From assembly GCA_016711345.1 (NCBI GenBank), contig JADJTD010000001.1, forward strand, positions 3,038,001 through 3,102,000: 64,000 bases of DNA. The letters run 5' to 3'. This stretch comes from Chloracidobacterium sp. Its GTDB lineage: Bacteria > Acidobacteriota > Blastocatellia > Pyrinomonadales > Pyrinomonadaceae. The translations under genes and the position numbers were made by a program. Below, one piece after another: positions 36,797 through 47,200 of the stretch (the stretch's first letter is position 1; each line of letters begins with the position of its first letter). Below the pieces are notes generated by a model. That model did not search any database. It was not told the DNA's origin and saw only the letters and a program-made list of their open reading frames with translations.

Positions 36797-37837
36797 ATGA
36801 GTAGAAAATACAGAGTTGGAATATTAGGTGCAACGGGCACTGTTGGACAGCGGTTTGCGCAGCTTTTGGAGGGGCATCCGCAATTTCAGATCACTGCGAT
36901 GGCGGCTTCGGACCGATCGGCGGGGAAGCCTTATTCGGAGGCTTGTGCGTGGAAGTTGGCTGGGGCGATACCGGAGTCGGTTCGCGACATTGTCGTGTCG
37001 CCGATCGAGCCGCCGTTGGATTGTGATCTTGTTTTTTCGAGTTTGCCGTCGAGCGTTGCTCGCGAAACTGAGGAAGCATTTGCCCGCGCAGGTTATCCGG
37101 TAATCAGCAATTCGTCGAGCTATCGGATGGACGAGGATGTGCCGCTGTTGATCCCTGAGATCAATCACGAACACGTCGGCCTGATAGAGAAACAGAAAGC
37201 CAATCGCGGTTTTACGAAGGGATTTATTGTTACCAATCCGAATTGTGCGGTTACCAGCTTTGCTCCGCCGCTTGCGGCTTTGCATCGCAAGTTTGGTGTC
37301 GAATCGGTTATTTTGACAACATTCCAAGCCATTTCGGGTGCGGGATATCCGGGCGTTCCGTCGCTTGATATTTTTGACAATGTAATTCCATACATAGCCG
37401 GCGAAGAGCCGAAGGTCGAAATAGAAGCTCAAAAGATAATCGGCAAATTCGTTGACGGAGCGATAGTCAAAGCTGATTTTGCCGTTTCTGCACAGTGCTT
37501 CCGTGTTAACGTGATCGACGGCCATATGGTGTCGCTTCGAGTGAAACTAAAACAAACGTCAACCCTCAAAGAAGTTATCGAGTCGATGCGAACATTTCCG
37601 TCGCTTGATCTGCACTCGTCGCCGAAGCATTTCATGGAAGTCACAGACGAGCCGTCGCGGCCGCAGACACGGCTTGACCGCGACAACGGCAATGGTATGA
37701 CGATCACTGTCGGACGTGTTTTTCCTGATAATATTTTTGACTACCGTTTTGTTTCGTTGAGCCATAACACTCTGCGCGGCGCGGCCGGATGTGCCGTGTT
37801 GAATGCGGAACTGCTGATCGCAAAGAATCTCATCTAA
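36797..37837 (+). CDS. asd: Aspartate-semialdehyde dehydrogenase
   Basis: A 346-aa Asd that reduces aspartyl phosphate to aspartate semialdehyde with NADPH. N-terminal VGILGATGTVGQRFAQLL binds the nucleotide; the active-site cysteine is C150 in NPNCAVTS, and FQAISGAGYPGVPSLDI plus the later HMVSLRVKLKQ carry substrate-binding residues. The SGAGYPGVPSLD form is typical of the archaeal/fungal-type Asd subfamily rather than the enteric one. It provides the product used by dapA upstream and completes the upper pathway with lysC. Confidence 0.97.
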   Translation: MSRKYRVGILGATGTVGQRFAQLLEGHPQFQITAMAASDRSAGKPYSEACAWKLAGAIPESVRDIVVSPIEPPLDCDLVFSSLPSSVARETEEAFARAGYPVISNSSSYRMDEDVPLLIPEINHEHVGLIEKQKANRGFTKGFIVTNPNCAVTSFAPPLAALHRKFGVESVILTTFQAISGAGYPGVPSLDIFDNVIPYIAGEEPKVEIEAQKIIGKFVDGAIVKADFAVSAQCFRVNVIDGHMVSLRVKLKQTSTLKEVIESMRTFPSLDLHSSPKHFMEVTDEPSRPQTRLDRDNGNGMTITVGRVFPDNIFDYRFVSLSHNTLRGAAGCAVLNAELLIAKNLI

Positions 37838-37840
37838 TCA

Positions 37841-38956
37841 ATGGCCGAAAAAACCGAGCCGGGAAAAAGCTACGCACAGCGAGTACTCATTGCTGTTGGC
37901 GTGGTGTGTCTCATCATACTTTGTCTCGTTCTGGCCTATTTCACTTTTGACATCCTGCTGTTGATCTTCGCGGCGGCATTGCTGGCGATCTTTTTACGCG
38001 GCCTCGCCGACATTTTGCGTCGTTGGGTACCGGTGAGTGAAGGGTGGCTGGTACTGATCGTTGCGGCCTTACTCATTGTTTTGGTTGCGGGTGCGATTGC
38101 TTTACTGGCTCCAAGTGTCGCGGAACAGGTTCGGGTTTTGAGGGTTGAGATACCTCGATCGGCTGAGAGCGCCGGCGAATATTTATCTCATTATAACTGG
38201 GGCCGCACGCTCATAGATCAACTTCCCAGTGCCGATGATGTAATGGCAAAGATTGACGCGGCAAGTATGCTGACTCGGGTTGGCGGTTATTTTTCCTCAA
38301 CCTTGGGAGCGTTAGGCAATATTTTTGTTGTCATTCTGATCGCCATTTATCTTGCAAGCGAACCGCGATTTTATGCATTGGGAATGACTAGGTTTTTTCC
38401 CATAGCAAAGCGCGATCGGGTTGGCGAAATACTGGATACGATCTACGAAACGCTCCGCTGGTGGCTGATCGGTAAAGTCGGTTCGATGATCTTTATTGGC
38501 ATACTGACCTGGATCGGGCTTTCGATCTTGGGTGTGCCGCTGGCATTGACGCTTGGGTTGATCGCCGGACTGTTGTCATTTATTCCAAATTTTGGGCCAA
38601 TTATTTCGGCAATTCCGGCTATATTGCTGGCTTTCATTGATAGCCCTATCAGCGCCGTTTATGTCCTTGGCCTATATGTCGGAGTGCAGTTGATAGAATC
38701 GAACGTCGTCACGCCGATCATCGAGCGTGAGACCGTCGAGCTTGCACCCGCCTTGACCATCATTTTTCAGCTTGTGCTGGGAGCCCTGATCGGCGGTCTC
38801 GGATTGGTGCTTGCGACGCCGTTGCTCGCCGTAATCGTCGTGATCGTGAAAATGGTCTATTTTGAAGACGTGTTGGGCGACAAACTTGCGGCGAGCGAAC
38901 TGCCGGATGAAGAGAGAAGCAACAATGCCGACGAAAAGCCTGCTACGGCTTCTTAA
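37841..38956 (+). CDS. AI-2E family transporter
   Basis: A 371-aa polytopic membrane protein of the AI-2E/PerM family (PF01594), with about eight predicted helices, a large extracytoplasmic loop at about residues 90-155, and family motifs LIAIYLASEP, IPNFGPIISAIPAILLA and QLIESNVVTPIIERETVELAPAL. Family members export autoinducer-2, sodium or other small solutes, or act as permeases of unknown substrate. It starts 3 bp after asd, in the same operon, but no lysine-related role follows from that. The C-terminal 30 residues are polar and acidic. Confidence 0.9.
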   Translation: MAEKTEPGKSYAQRVLIAVGVVCLIILCLVLAYFTFDILLLIFAAALLAIFLRGLADILRRWVPVSEGWLVLIVAALLIVLVAGAIALLAPSVAEQVRVLRVEIPRSAESAGEYLSHYNWGRTLIDQLPSADDVMAKIDAASMLTRVGGYFSSTLGALGNIFVVILIAIYLASEPRFYALGMTRFFPIAKRDRVGEILDTIYETLRWWLIGKVGSMIFIGILTWIGLSILGVPLALTLGLIAGLLSFIPNFGPIISAIPAILLAFIDSPISAVYVLGLYVGVQLIESNVVTPIIERETVELAPALTIIFQLVLGALIGGLGLVLATPLLAVIVVIVKMVYFEDVLGDKLAASELPDEERSNNADEKPATAS

Positions 38957-38978
38957 TTAGTGAGGAGCCTGAAAAATT

Positions 38979-40271
38979 ATGATCGAACGATACACATTGC
39001 CCGAAATGGGCGCCGTCTGGTCGCAACAGAATAAATTTCAAAAGTGGCTCGATGTCGAGATGGCCGTTTGCGAAGTTCACGCCGAGATGGGCACGATTCC
39101 CGCTGAGGCGCTCGCTGAGATCAAAGCAAAGGCTGCATTTACGGTCGAACGGATAAGCGAGATCGAGAAAACCACCGATCACGATGTCATCGCCTTTACG
39201 ACGAACCTAGCCGAGAACATCGGCGAATCCGCGCGGTTTGTACACTACGGGCTGACTTCAAGCGATGTTGTCGATACGGCGAATGCTCTGCTGCTCAGAG
39301 AATCGTGTGATATTTTGCTTACAAAGACTGATGCATTGCTTGAAATTCTGAAACGCCGGGCCTTCGAATTCAAAGATACGCCGCAGATCGGACGCACTCA
39401 TGGAATTCATGCTGAGCCGACCTCGTTCGGGTTGGTGTGGGCTCTTTGGTATTCGGAAACGAAACGAAATAGGGAGCGATTGCTGAAAGCCAAAGATATT
39501 GTCTCAGTAGGCAAGATCAGCGGAGCGGTTGGCGCGTTTGCGCATCTTTCGCCGGAGGTCGAGGAAGGGGTCTGCAAAAAACTCGGCCTGAAAGCGGCTG
39601 ACGTTTCAACACAGGTCATCCAGCGCGACCGTTATGCCGAGTATCTCTGCACGCTCGCGATAATTGCTTCGACGTTAGAAAAGATCGCACTGCAGGTGCG
39701 TCATTGGCAGCGAACCGAAGTACGCGAGGCTCAGGAGTTTTTTAAGACTGGCCAGAAAGGCTCGTCGGCGATGCCGCATAAAAGAAATCCTATCTTGTCG
39801 GAACGCATTTGCGGCATGGCACGCACTGTCCGTGCCAATTCGATCGTCGGACTTGAAAATGTCGCTCTCTGGCATGAGCGCGATATATCGCATTCATCTG
39901 CCGAACGTATCGTACTGCCCGATTCTAGTGCGACACTTGATTATATTCTCGCCAAGACGACGAGCCTTCTCGACACGCTGATCGTATATCCGGAGAATAT
40001 GCTTAAGAATCTTGACCTGACAAAAGGGCTTGTTTTTAGCGGGCAATTGCTTTTGGCTTTGACGCAAAAAGGCGTTTCACGCGAGGACGCATACGCCTGG
40101 ACGCAGCGAAATGCGATGAAGGTCTGGGACGAAGGCGGTGATTATCAAGGGCTAATAAATAAAGACGCGGACATCTCTACGCACCTTTCTGCTGAAGAGA
40201 TCGCCCGCGTCTTTGATCTGCAACATTACTTGCGCAATGTCGATAAAGTTTTTAGCCGCGTTTTTGGTTAG
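38979..40271 (+). CDS. purB: Adenylosuccinate lyase
   Basis: A 430-aa fumarase/aspartase-superfamily lyase acting twice in purine synthesis (SAICAR to AICAR, and adenylosuccinate to AMP). Signature SSAMPHKRNPILSERI (about residues 263-278) carries the flexible catalytic loop; TSSDVVDTANALL and GRTHGIHAEPTSFG hold substrate and histidine residues. A GAGGAG site lies 12 nt upstream. It converges with a DUF4870 gene, overlapping its end by 4 bp. purS and purQ follow after it on the same strand. Confidence 0.97.
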   Translation: MIERYTLPEMGAVWSQQNKFQKWLDVEMAVCEVHAEMGTIPAEALAEIKAKAAFTVERISEIEKTTDHDVIAFTTNLAENIGESARFVHYGLTSSDVVDTANALLLRESCDILLTKTDALLEILKRRAFEFKDTPQIGRTHGIHAEPTSFGLVWALWYSETKRNRERLLKAKDIVSVGKISGAVGAFAHLSPEVEEGVCKKLGLKAADVSTQVIQRDRYAEYLCTLAIIASTLEKIALQVRHWQRTEVREAQEFFKTGQKGSSAMPHKRNPILSERICGMARTVRANSIVGLENVALWHERDISHSSAERIVLPDSSATLDYILAKTTSLLDTLIVYPENMLKNLDLTKGLVFSGQLLLALTQKGVSREDAYAWTQRNAMKVWDEGGDYQGLINKDADISTHLSAEEIARVFDLQHYLRNVDKVFSRVFG

Positions 40272-40651
40272 TTAGACCACTTGTCGGCCATGTCGCCGAT
40301 GACAGGGAGCTTAAACATCTGTCCCTGAAAAGCTTTGACCATGCACATAATAATCGCTGCAAGAATTGCCAGACCTATTACGGCCTGAACCAAAAGAAGC
40401 ACTAACGCGAGTGCAGTGGATTGTGCCACCGCGACAATGCCGCCTAAGATCCCGAGACCGACACCAAGAACAATACACGCTCCCATTAGCAACAACGACT
40501 GGAAGGCGTGAAACCGTGCAAGTTTATTGGTCTTGTCCGTGGCAATAATTATGATGCTCATGATCAGGTTAACAGCACATATTGGCAAATAGGCGAGTAA
40601 GGCTGCGACATTGGCGTCAAGTCCTAGGGCCGACTTTCCAGAGTTGTTCAT
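40268..40651 (-). CDS. DUF4870-like small membrane protein
   Basis: A 127-aa protein with three or four hydrophobic helices. The pattern LGLDANVAALLAYLPICAVN at the start, ATDKTNKLARFHAFQSLLLM in the middle and a final ...MVKAFQGQMFKLPVIGDMAD match DUF4870-type membrane proteins (also annotated as Tic20-like). It would sit in the inner membrane; function is unknown. The 135-bp gap to purS holds the divergent promoters. Confidence 0.82.
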   Translation of the reverse strand: MNNSGKSALGLDANVAALLAYLPICAVNLIMSIIIIATDKTNKLARFHAFQSLLLMGACIVLGVGLGILGGIVAVAQSTALALVLLLVQAVIGLAILAAIIMCMVKAFQGQMFKLPVIGDMADKWSN

Positions 40652-40786
40652 ATTAGTATTAAATTCTCCTTAAGAAATTTTTCAATTGAGAAGTTCGAGA
40701 GCCGGGAAATTAGGTGAAATTTACCACAAGACATTGATAAATACAAGAAACTCGTTCACAATCTACAATTTATTTCGGAGCGGCAA

Positions 40787-41032
40787 ATGAAAGCTTTAGT
40801 CTATGTAACTCTCAAGCCGAGCGTCCTTGATCCTCAAGGCAAGGCGATCCATCATTCGGTCGAACTTCTCGGCCATACTAATATCAGTGACATCAGGCAG
40901 GGAAAATATTTTGAGATCGAGATAGACTCGGCGGCTTCCGAATCGGAGGCTCGTCAAGCGGTCGAGCAAATTGCCAAAGATGTTCTCGCCAATCCCGTGA
41001 TCGAAGATTACAGAGTGGAGATCACAGCGTGA
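40787..41032 (+). CDS. purS: Phosphoribosylformylglycinamidine synthase subunit PurS
   Basis: An 81-aa PurS: KALVYVTLKPSVLDPQGKAI, a helix QAVEQIAKDVLANPVIEDY and final strand. PurS bridges PurQ and the small PurL in the three-subunit FGAM synthase of Bacillus type. GGAG 6 nt before the ATG is a good ribosome site. The stop overlaps purQ by 4 bases (GTGA), so they are coupled. No purL is in the window. Confidence 0.95.
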   Translation: MKALVYVTLKPSVLDPQGKAIHHSVELLGHTNISDIRQGKYFEIEIDSAASESEARQAVEQIAKDVLANPVIEDYRVEITA

Positions 41033-41730
41033 AGTTTGGAGTTGTAGTTTTTCCCGGTTCTAATTGCGATCACGATGCGTACCACGTGCTGTCGAAGCTT
41101 GTCGGCCAGCCGGTCGATTTTATCTGGCATCAGGAAACTGAGCTGCGTGGGTTTGATGCGGTGATCGTTCCCGGCGGATTTTCTTACGGGGATTATTTAC
41201 GTGCCGGAGCATTGGCAAGGTTTTCGCCTGTGATGAATGCTGTTAAACAGTTTGCCTCTGAAGGAAAGTTTGTTTTCGGCATCTGTAACGGGTTTCAGAT
41301 CTTGTGCGAAGCCGGCTTGTTGCCCGGCGTTTTGATGCGAAATCGCAGCCTCAATTTCATCTGCAAACACGTCAATCTCCGCGTTGAAAATCGGAACACG
41401 CCTTTTACATCCGAAGTCGATCCGTCAAAGATCCTTTCAATCCCGATCGCTCACGCCGAAGGCAATTATACCTGCGACGACGCGACCTTTAATTCGCTCG
41501 AAGAGAACGGTCAGATCATCTTTCGCTACTGCAACGAAAACGGCGAAGCCACCGACGAATCCAACCCAAACGGAGCCCGCTCAAACATCGCCGGCATCTG
41601 CAACCAAGACCGAAACGTCCTCGGCATGATGCCCCATCCCGAACGAGCCTGCGAAGAAATGCTCGGCTCCAACGATGGCCGCGACATCTTTCGCTCGCTG
41701 GCAAATACGATAGAGAGAATAGCCGCTTAA
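41029..41730 (+). CDS. purQ: Phosphoribosylformylglycinamidine synthase subunit PurQ
   Basis: A 233-aa class I glutamine amidotransferase that supplies ammonia to PurL. Catalytic triad: C86 in FGICNGFQIL, H203 and E205 in MMPHPERA. VVFPGSNCDHDAY at the N-terminus and GGFSYGDYLRAGALARFSP are specific to PurQ. Start is GTG at 41029, overlapping purS. No purL follows; the next gene is on the other strand, so purL lies elsewhere. Confidence 0.97.
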   Translation: MKFGVVVFPGSNCDHDAYHVLSKLVGQPVDFIWHQETELRGFDAVIVPGGFSYGDYLRAGALARFSPVMNAVKQFASEGKFVFGICNGFQILCEAGLLPGVLMRNRSLNFICKHVNLRVENRNTPFTSEVDPSKILSIPIAHAEGNYTCDDATFNSLEENGQIIFRYCNENGEATDESNPNGARSNIAGICNQDRNVLGMMPHPERACEEMLGSNDGRDIFRSLANTIERIAA

Positions 41731-41980
41731 AAACCCTATTCAGTGTCGTCAAGAGCTTAAAATCGCGCAAGAATGATCTCTGAAAGTGATTCTTAAGGAT
41801 TAGTGGATGACACAGGGAGCGTTTGGGTCAACGCCAAACTGGACCTGTCGTTGCCCCTCGTTGTCACAGCTAATATTTTCCATTCATATTCGTCGGTTTG
41901 CTCATTGCCGTCAGCAGCGCCAATACACATAGCGTTCTTCGACCTAGCCACTATCACAAAGTAGTTTAAGATTACACGGA

Positions 41981-44080
41981 TTATTGAAGACCATCGATCA
42001 ATACCGCAGTATGTAACCATTCGCCGCGGGTAAAGATGTAAGAATTATTGTCGGGAGCAAGTGAATAGTATTCAACTTCTTTATCGCCTAGATCGGCGAC
42101 ATGACGAGGTTCGGCATCGTCCAGCGACTGCTCCCACAAAGTATTACCTTGCTCGCTCCAAGTCACATAGCTAAATGTACGATTATCCATCGACCATGCG
42201 ATCCTCACAGGAAGTGAACGGGCGTCGGCAAAGTCGAAAACTTTCACTATATTTTTATCGGCAACCTGCATCACGGCAATGCTTGTCCTCTCCTCCTTTT
42301 CACTCTTTCGAGTAAAAAAGGCGGCTAAGGTCCCATCGGGTGAAAGTGCGGGCCGATGGACCTTGTGATCAGAAACCTGAACCTCCTCGCCGGTTTTCGT
42401 GGAGACCTTCCACAGTGTATGCAGCTTGTTCGCCTCGTAATAAACCCATTGTCCGTCCGGCGAAACGAATACCGGCAAACCGCCTTCCGTTTTTGTCATT
42501 GCTGTTTGATTGCTTCCATCAGAATTCATCCGCCAAACCTGATTTGTTCCGGAGCGGGTTGAATTGAAAAAGACTGTGCTCCCGTCGGGTGAGACGCAGG
42601 GAGAATGATCTTTGTGAGGGCTGTTAGTTAGCTGGCGTTGTTCGCCTCCTTCGCGGTTAATACCCCAGATGTTGCCATCCTGTGTAAAGTAAACGATGTT
42701 TCCATCGGGAGAGAAAACCGCCTCACGAGCGCGAGTCAAACCTTTTGTTAGCCCTTGAGACGAAAGGAATAGCTGAAAATCCTCGCTAACTTGCGTGGAC
42801 ATCATCCGGCTAGCATCTTTCGTTAAACTAATGCCCCTGAAACTAGCAGAATCTTTTGTGAGAGATCGCGTTTCGCCGGTCGTCATTGAAATTTGCCAGA
42901 GTTTTGACTGTCCGTCAAGGGTTTCCTGAGCCGTCACGAGGAGAGTTTCCCCATCAGGCAACAACTTCAAACTGTGAATATTAAAAAAAGCAGGTGATGA
43001 AATTGCGGATTCCATTCCATTTTGCAGATCGATCTTGGCAAGGTGAAAATCTTTTGCGCCGTTGTCGGATACTCCACTCGCAAAAACGATCGATTTACCG
43101 TCGGGCGAAAACTGGTTATCGCTGATCCGAACACGTTTGGCAGTCGTGTGTATTTTACGCTCGTTTTGGCCGGTGGTGTCGGCGATCATCAGGGAACAGA
43201 AGTCGTTTTCCTTATACTGGCAACGAACAAAGGAAATTTGCCGGTCGTCGGGCGAGAGACTGATCCAGCCCTCGGTAAAGGCTATTATTTTTTCAGGCAC
43301 GCCGCCGAGGAGCGATATGCGATAAATGCTCGTTGCCTCCCTCTCGTTTCCGCCCGGAGGTTTTCGCACAAAGTAAAGGGATTGACCGTCGTTAGCAAAA
43401 ACAAGCCCGAAATAAAATTCGTCACTCGGCGGAACAAGCAGCGTATTTTCTGAAGTTTCTAATTTTCTTAGCCAAACGCTTAATTTGCCGCCGGTCTCAT
43501 CGATATATGCAGCGAGGTTGCCATCCGGCGAAATGACGGCGTGTAACGTTTTGCCCGAACTCGAAAATTTCTCGGAACGAAAATTGGCATCCAAAATCGG
43601 TATCGAAGCCGACCCAAATACTTGAGTTTTAGCCAGCCACGTTCCCGTCGCGAGTGTGCAGAGCAGGAAAATGCATAATGCAGCAAATGCCGCATAACGT
43701 CTGTACTTCGTCGTTGGTTGCTCGATGACTCTAGGTTGTGTAGCTATTTCAACCGGTGCTTCGCTGATCTCCGCAATGAAACGATAGCCGCGCCGTGGAA
43801 CGGTTTCAATGAAACGAGGTTTGCGTGAGTCATCGCCAAGCGTCTTTCGCAGGAGTCCAATAGTGAAGGTAAGATTGCCCTCCTCAACAAAACTATCCGG
43901 CCAGACCTGGCTTATCAAGTCATTCTTTTCGACCAAAAGACCGTGATTTTCGACCAGAATTGAGAGCAGTAGAAAGGCCTTTGGCGTAACCGGCAGCGGT
44001 TTACCGTCTTTCACTAAGACTTTTTCCTTAGTATCGAGAAGAAAGCCTTCAAACGTAAAGCTCTGTGTTTTCAACGACAT
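41981..44080 (-). CDS. CadC-like winged-helix regulator with TM helix and beta-propeller
   Basis: A 699-aa one-piece transmembrane regulator. Residues 1-105 are an OmpR/PhoB-type winged-helix DNA-binding domain (TPKAFLLLSILVENHGLLVE, LRKTLGDDSRKPRFIETVPR, RGYRFIA). A single helix spans about 129-150. The rest, about 165-699, is a periplasmic TolB/PD40-type beta-propeller with repeats such as SPDGNLAAYID, SPDGKSIVFAS, SPDGSTVFFN and SPDGTLAAFFT. The layout matches CadC/ToxR-type regulators in which a periplasmic domain senses a signal. It is divergent from two delta-60 protein genes across 206 bp that hold a direct-repeat pair next to its start. Its targets are not known from sequence. Confidence 0.92.
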   Translation of the reverse strand: MSLKTQSFTFEGFLLDTKEKVLVKDGKPLPVTPKAFLLLSILVENHGLLVEKNDLISQVWPDSFVEEGNLTFTIGLLRKTLGDDSRKPRFIETVPRRGYRFIAEISEAPVEIATQPRVIEQPTTKYRRYAAFAALCIFLLCTLATGTWLAKTQVFGSASIPILDANFRSEKFSSSGKTLHAVISPDGNLAAYIDETGGKLSVWLRKLETSENTLLVPPSDEFYFGLVFANDGQSLYFVRKPPGGNEREATSIYRISLLGGVPEKIIAFTEGWISLSPDDRQISFVRCQYKENDFCSLMIADTTGQNERKIHTTAKRVRISDNQFSPDGKSIVFASGVSDNGAKDFHLAKIDLQNGMESAISSPAFFNIHSLKLLPDGETLLVTAQETLDGQSKLWQISMTTGETRSLTKDSASFRGISLTKDASRMMSTQVSEDFQLFLSSQGLTKGLTRAREAVFSPDGNIVYFTQDGNIWGINREGGEQRQLTNSPHKDHSPCVSPDGSTVFFNSTRSGTNQVWRMNSDGSNQTAMTKTEGGLPVFVSPDGQWVYYEANKLHTLWKVSTKTGEEVQVSDHKVHRPALSPDGTLAAFFTRKSEKEERTSIAVMQVADKNIVKVFDFADARSLPVRIAWSMDNRTFSYVTWSEQGNTLWEQSLDDAEPRHVADLGDKEVEYYSLAPDNNSYIFTRGEWLHTAVLIDGLQ

Positions 44081-44088
44081 ACGGCCTC

Positions 44089-44110
44089 TAATAACTTTCT
44101 AATAACTTTC
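44089..44110 (-). promoter_or_regulatory. 11-bp tandem direct repeat, candidate operator
   Basis: TAATAACTTTC occurs twice without a gap (44089-44099, 44100-44110), 9 bp from the regulator ATG. One helical turn per copy is the spacing expected for a pair of OmpR/CadC-type winged-helix subunits, so it may be an autoregulatory site. It also overlaps the region just before the ribosome site (GAGG). Confidence 0.4.
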
Positions 44111-44286
44111 TCATCGAAAACAAAGGACTTTTCCGGGAGAAATATTCGATGCTGTGATTTTCAAACGTGCTTTTTCTTAAAAGTAGCACAATTCGCGCCG
44201 GACAGGAACTAATTATTTGCAGTGAACGGGTGAACACATCTCCCGTTTTAAGGCTTTGCCGCAATAGATAATCAACAGGAAAAACC

Positions 44287-47200
44287 ATGAACAAGAAATT
44301 TTATGCCGTAACCGGAGTCATATTTTTGATGCTGAACTTAGCGTTGGCTGCTCGATCGCAGTCGGCGCTCGACGGGTTTGACCCGAACGCCAATGGCCTT
44401 GTGAGGGCCGTGGCCGCGCAGCCCGACGGCAAGATCCTTATCGGCGGCGATTTTACTTCCGTCTCGCCGAATGGCGGAGCGGCGGTTGTACGTAATCGGT
44501 TGGCCAGATTGAACCACGACGGAACGCTCGATGCATCCTTCGACCCGAACGTGAGTTCCAGTGTCTATTGCGTCGCGCTGCAGCCGGACGGCAAGATCCT
44601 GCTCGGCGGCCTTTTTACCAGCGTCGCCGGTACCACACGCAATCGCATCGCGCGTTTAGAGGCAAACGGCACCCTCGACACAGCATATGATCCGAATGCT
44701 AATAATGCTGTCCTTTCCATAGCAGTGCAGACGGACGGGCAGATTCTGGCGGGCGGTGATTTCACCAGCATCGGCGGCTTGACACGCAACCGGATCGCCC
44801 GGCTGGCGGCGGCAAGCGGCGCGGCTGATGCGCTGTTTCAGGCGGACGCGAGCAGTTCTGTTTGGTCGATCCTCGTACGGACGGATGGCGGGATATTGGT
44901 CGGCGGAGCTTTCACCACCATCGGCGGCCAAGCCCGGCTGTACATCGCGCGGTTGAACCCGGATTCCACGGTGGACGCTGCTTTCAACCCAGCTGCGAAC
45001 GATGAAGTCCGTGCCATTGCGGCGCAGTTGGATGGCAGGATTCTGGCAGGCGGCAAATTCACCAGCATTGGCGGACAGGCACGCGGCAGGATGGCTCGAT
45101 TGGATCCGGTGAGCGGCCTGGCTGATTCACTTAACCCGGCGGCAACCAGTGATGTCCGTACCATCGCCGTGCAGGCAGACGGTAAAATTCTGGCTGGCGG
45201 CTTTTTCACCGGAGTAAATAGCATAGGCGGACAATCCCGAAATTACATCGCTCGTCTGGATGTCGCCACCGGGCTGGCCGATTCCTTCGACCCGAAAGCG
45301 AGCAGTCCGGTACACGCCCTCGTCATTCAAGCGCACGGCAAGGTTCTCGTGGGCGGCCAGTTCACCACGTTTGCTCCGAACGGCGGGGCGGCTGTTACGC
45401 GCAACCGAATCGCACTGGTTGAGAGTGACGGCACGCTGGATGCGTCGTTTAATCCGGCTGCTGGCGACTTTTTTTCCAGTCCCGTTGGCACCGCGATTGC
45501 GATCCAAGCGGACGGAAAGATACTCCTCGGCGGCCGTTTCGGCACGTTAGAGCCAAACGGCGGGACGCCGGTGACGCGGAACCGCTTCGCGCGTGTCAAT
45601 CCCGACGGCACACTCGATATTGCATTCGATCCAAACATCTTCGACGGAACTGCGGAGATAGTTCATGCAATCGCTGTGCAGGCAGACGGCAAAATTATCA
45701 TCGGCGGCACGTTCTCCACCCTCGCACCAAACGGCGGCGGGACTGTCACGCGCGGAAACCTCGCGCGGCTCAACGCGAATGGCACGGTGGACACAGCGTT
45801 CGACCAGAATGTTAGCTCCGGTCCCTCCCCTATTGCTGTCAACGCCATCGCGGTGCAGGCGGATGGAAAGATTCTGATTGGCGGCAACTTCACCGCCCTT
45901 ACGCCAAGTGGCGGCCCGACGACCACGCGCAATCGCATCGCACGTCTGAACCCCGACGGCACTCTTGACATCACCTTCAATCCGAATGCCAACGGTACTG
46001 TCAGTGCTATTGCCGTGCAGACAGACGGAAAGATCCTCCTCGGCGGCGAGTTCACCACGCTGGAGGCAAACGGCGCTCCGATCGCCCCGCGCAACCGCAT
46101 CGCTAGGGTGAACGCCGACGGCACGCTCGATGGCTCCTTTGATCCGAATGCCAACAATGCTGTCAGTGCAATTGCGGTGCAGGCGGATGGGAACATTCTT
46201 CTTGGGGGACAATTCACTACCCTCGCTCCAAACGGCGGCGGGACAGCCACTCGTAGTCACATCGCCCGGGTAAACGCCAACGGCACGCTCGACACAACGT
46301 TCGACCCGAACGTCAGCGGTACTATCAGAGCCATTGCGGTGCAGACCGATGGAAAAATTCTCCTCGCAGGCGTGTTCTTCACGATCGCGCCAAACGGCGG
46401 TCCGATTTTCAACCGCAACCACTTCGCTCGGGTTAATGTCGATGGCACCCTCGACATCCCCTTCGATGCGAATGCCAACAACCCACCCTATGCAGTCGCG
46501 GTGCAGCAGGACGGAAAGATTCTTGTCGGGGGTGATTTCGGCGCCATCGGTGGGCAACTTCGTCGCCAATTCGCCCGGCTTACGAACGAAATCGCGGTGC
46601 AACATCTGTCTGTCACACAGACGAACCTCACGTGGACGCACAGCGGAGCGGGCGCGGAACTCTCTCGCGTCACGTTCGAACAATCTGTCGACGGTGTGAA
46701 TTATACGTTCCTTGGTACAGGCACGCGAACGGGCACGACCAGTGATTTCACGCTCGGCGGGCAGAATCTGCCGACCGGACAGAACATTTACATCCGTGCC
46801 CGCGGCTTTTATCCCACCGGCAACCAAAACGGCTCTGCGAGCATAACGGAATCCGTGCGGAATGTATTTCTCACTGCAGCTCCTTTGGTAAGCGGAACGG
46901 TCACGTATGGCAACGCGGCCGCGCCGCCGAAGTATATTTCGAACGCAACTGTCACCGGAACCGGTTCGCCGAGTGTGTTCACGACGACTGCGGCTCCCGG
47001 CGGAACTGCGGGACAATACACGCTGACCGGATTTGGATCTGGTTCTTATACGGTCTCGTTATCCAAGACAACAGGCCAGAATGGCATTTCATCACTCGAC
47101 GCGGCAAGGATCGCACAGCACGTTTCAGGCTCCGTGCTTTTAACTACCGATAGCCAAAAGGTAACGGCGGATGTCAGTAATAACAATGCGATCTCTTCCT

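Noticed and set aside
41793..42020. A 75-codon minus-strand frame downstream of the regulator gene
   Set aside because: It overlaps the regulator 3' end by 40 bp in another frame, has no ribosome site and no recognisable family. The gap 41731-41980 is left as non-coding; a decayed gene remnant is possible but not supported.
44223..44248. Hairpin AACGGG/CCCGTT before the first giant gene
   Set aside because: A 6-bp stem followed by only two T beyond the stem; could be an attenuator but the signal is too weak to list as a feature.
45547..47016. A 489-codon minus-strand frame inside the first delta-60 protein gene
   Set aside because: It mirrors the delta-60 repeats and has a repetitive, Arg-rich composition, as expected from the antisense of a repeat-coding region.
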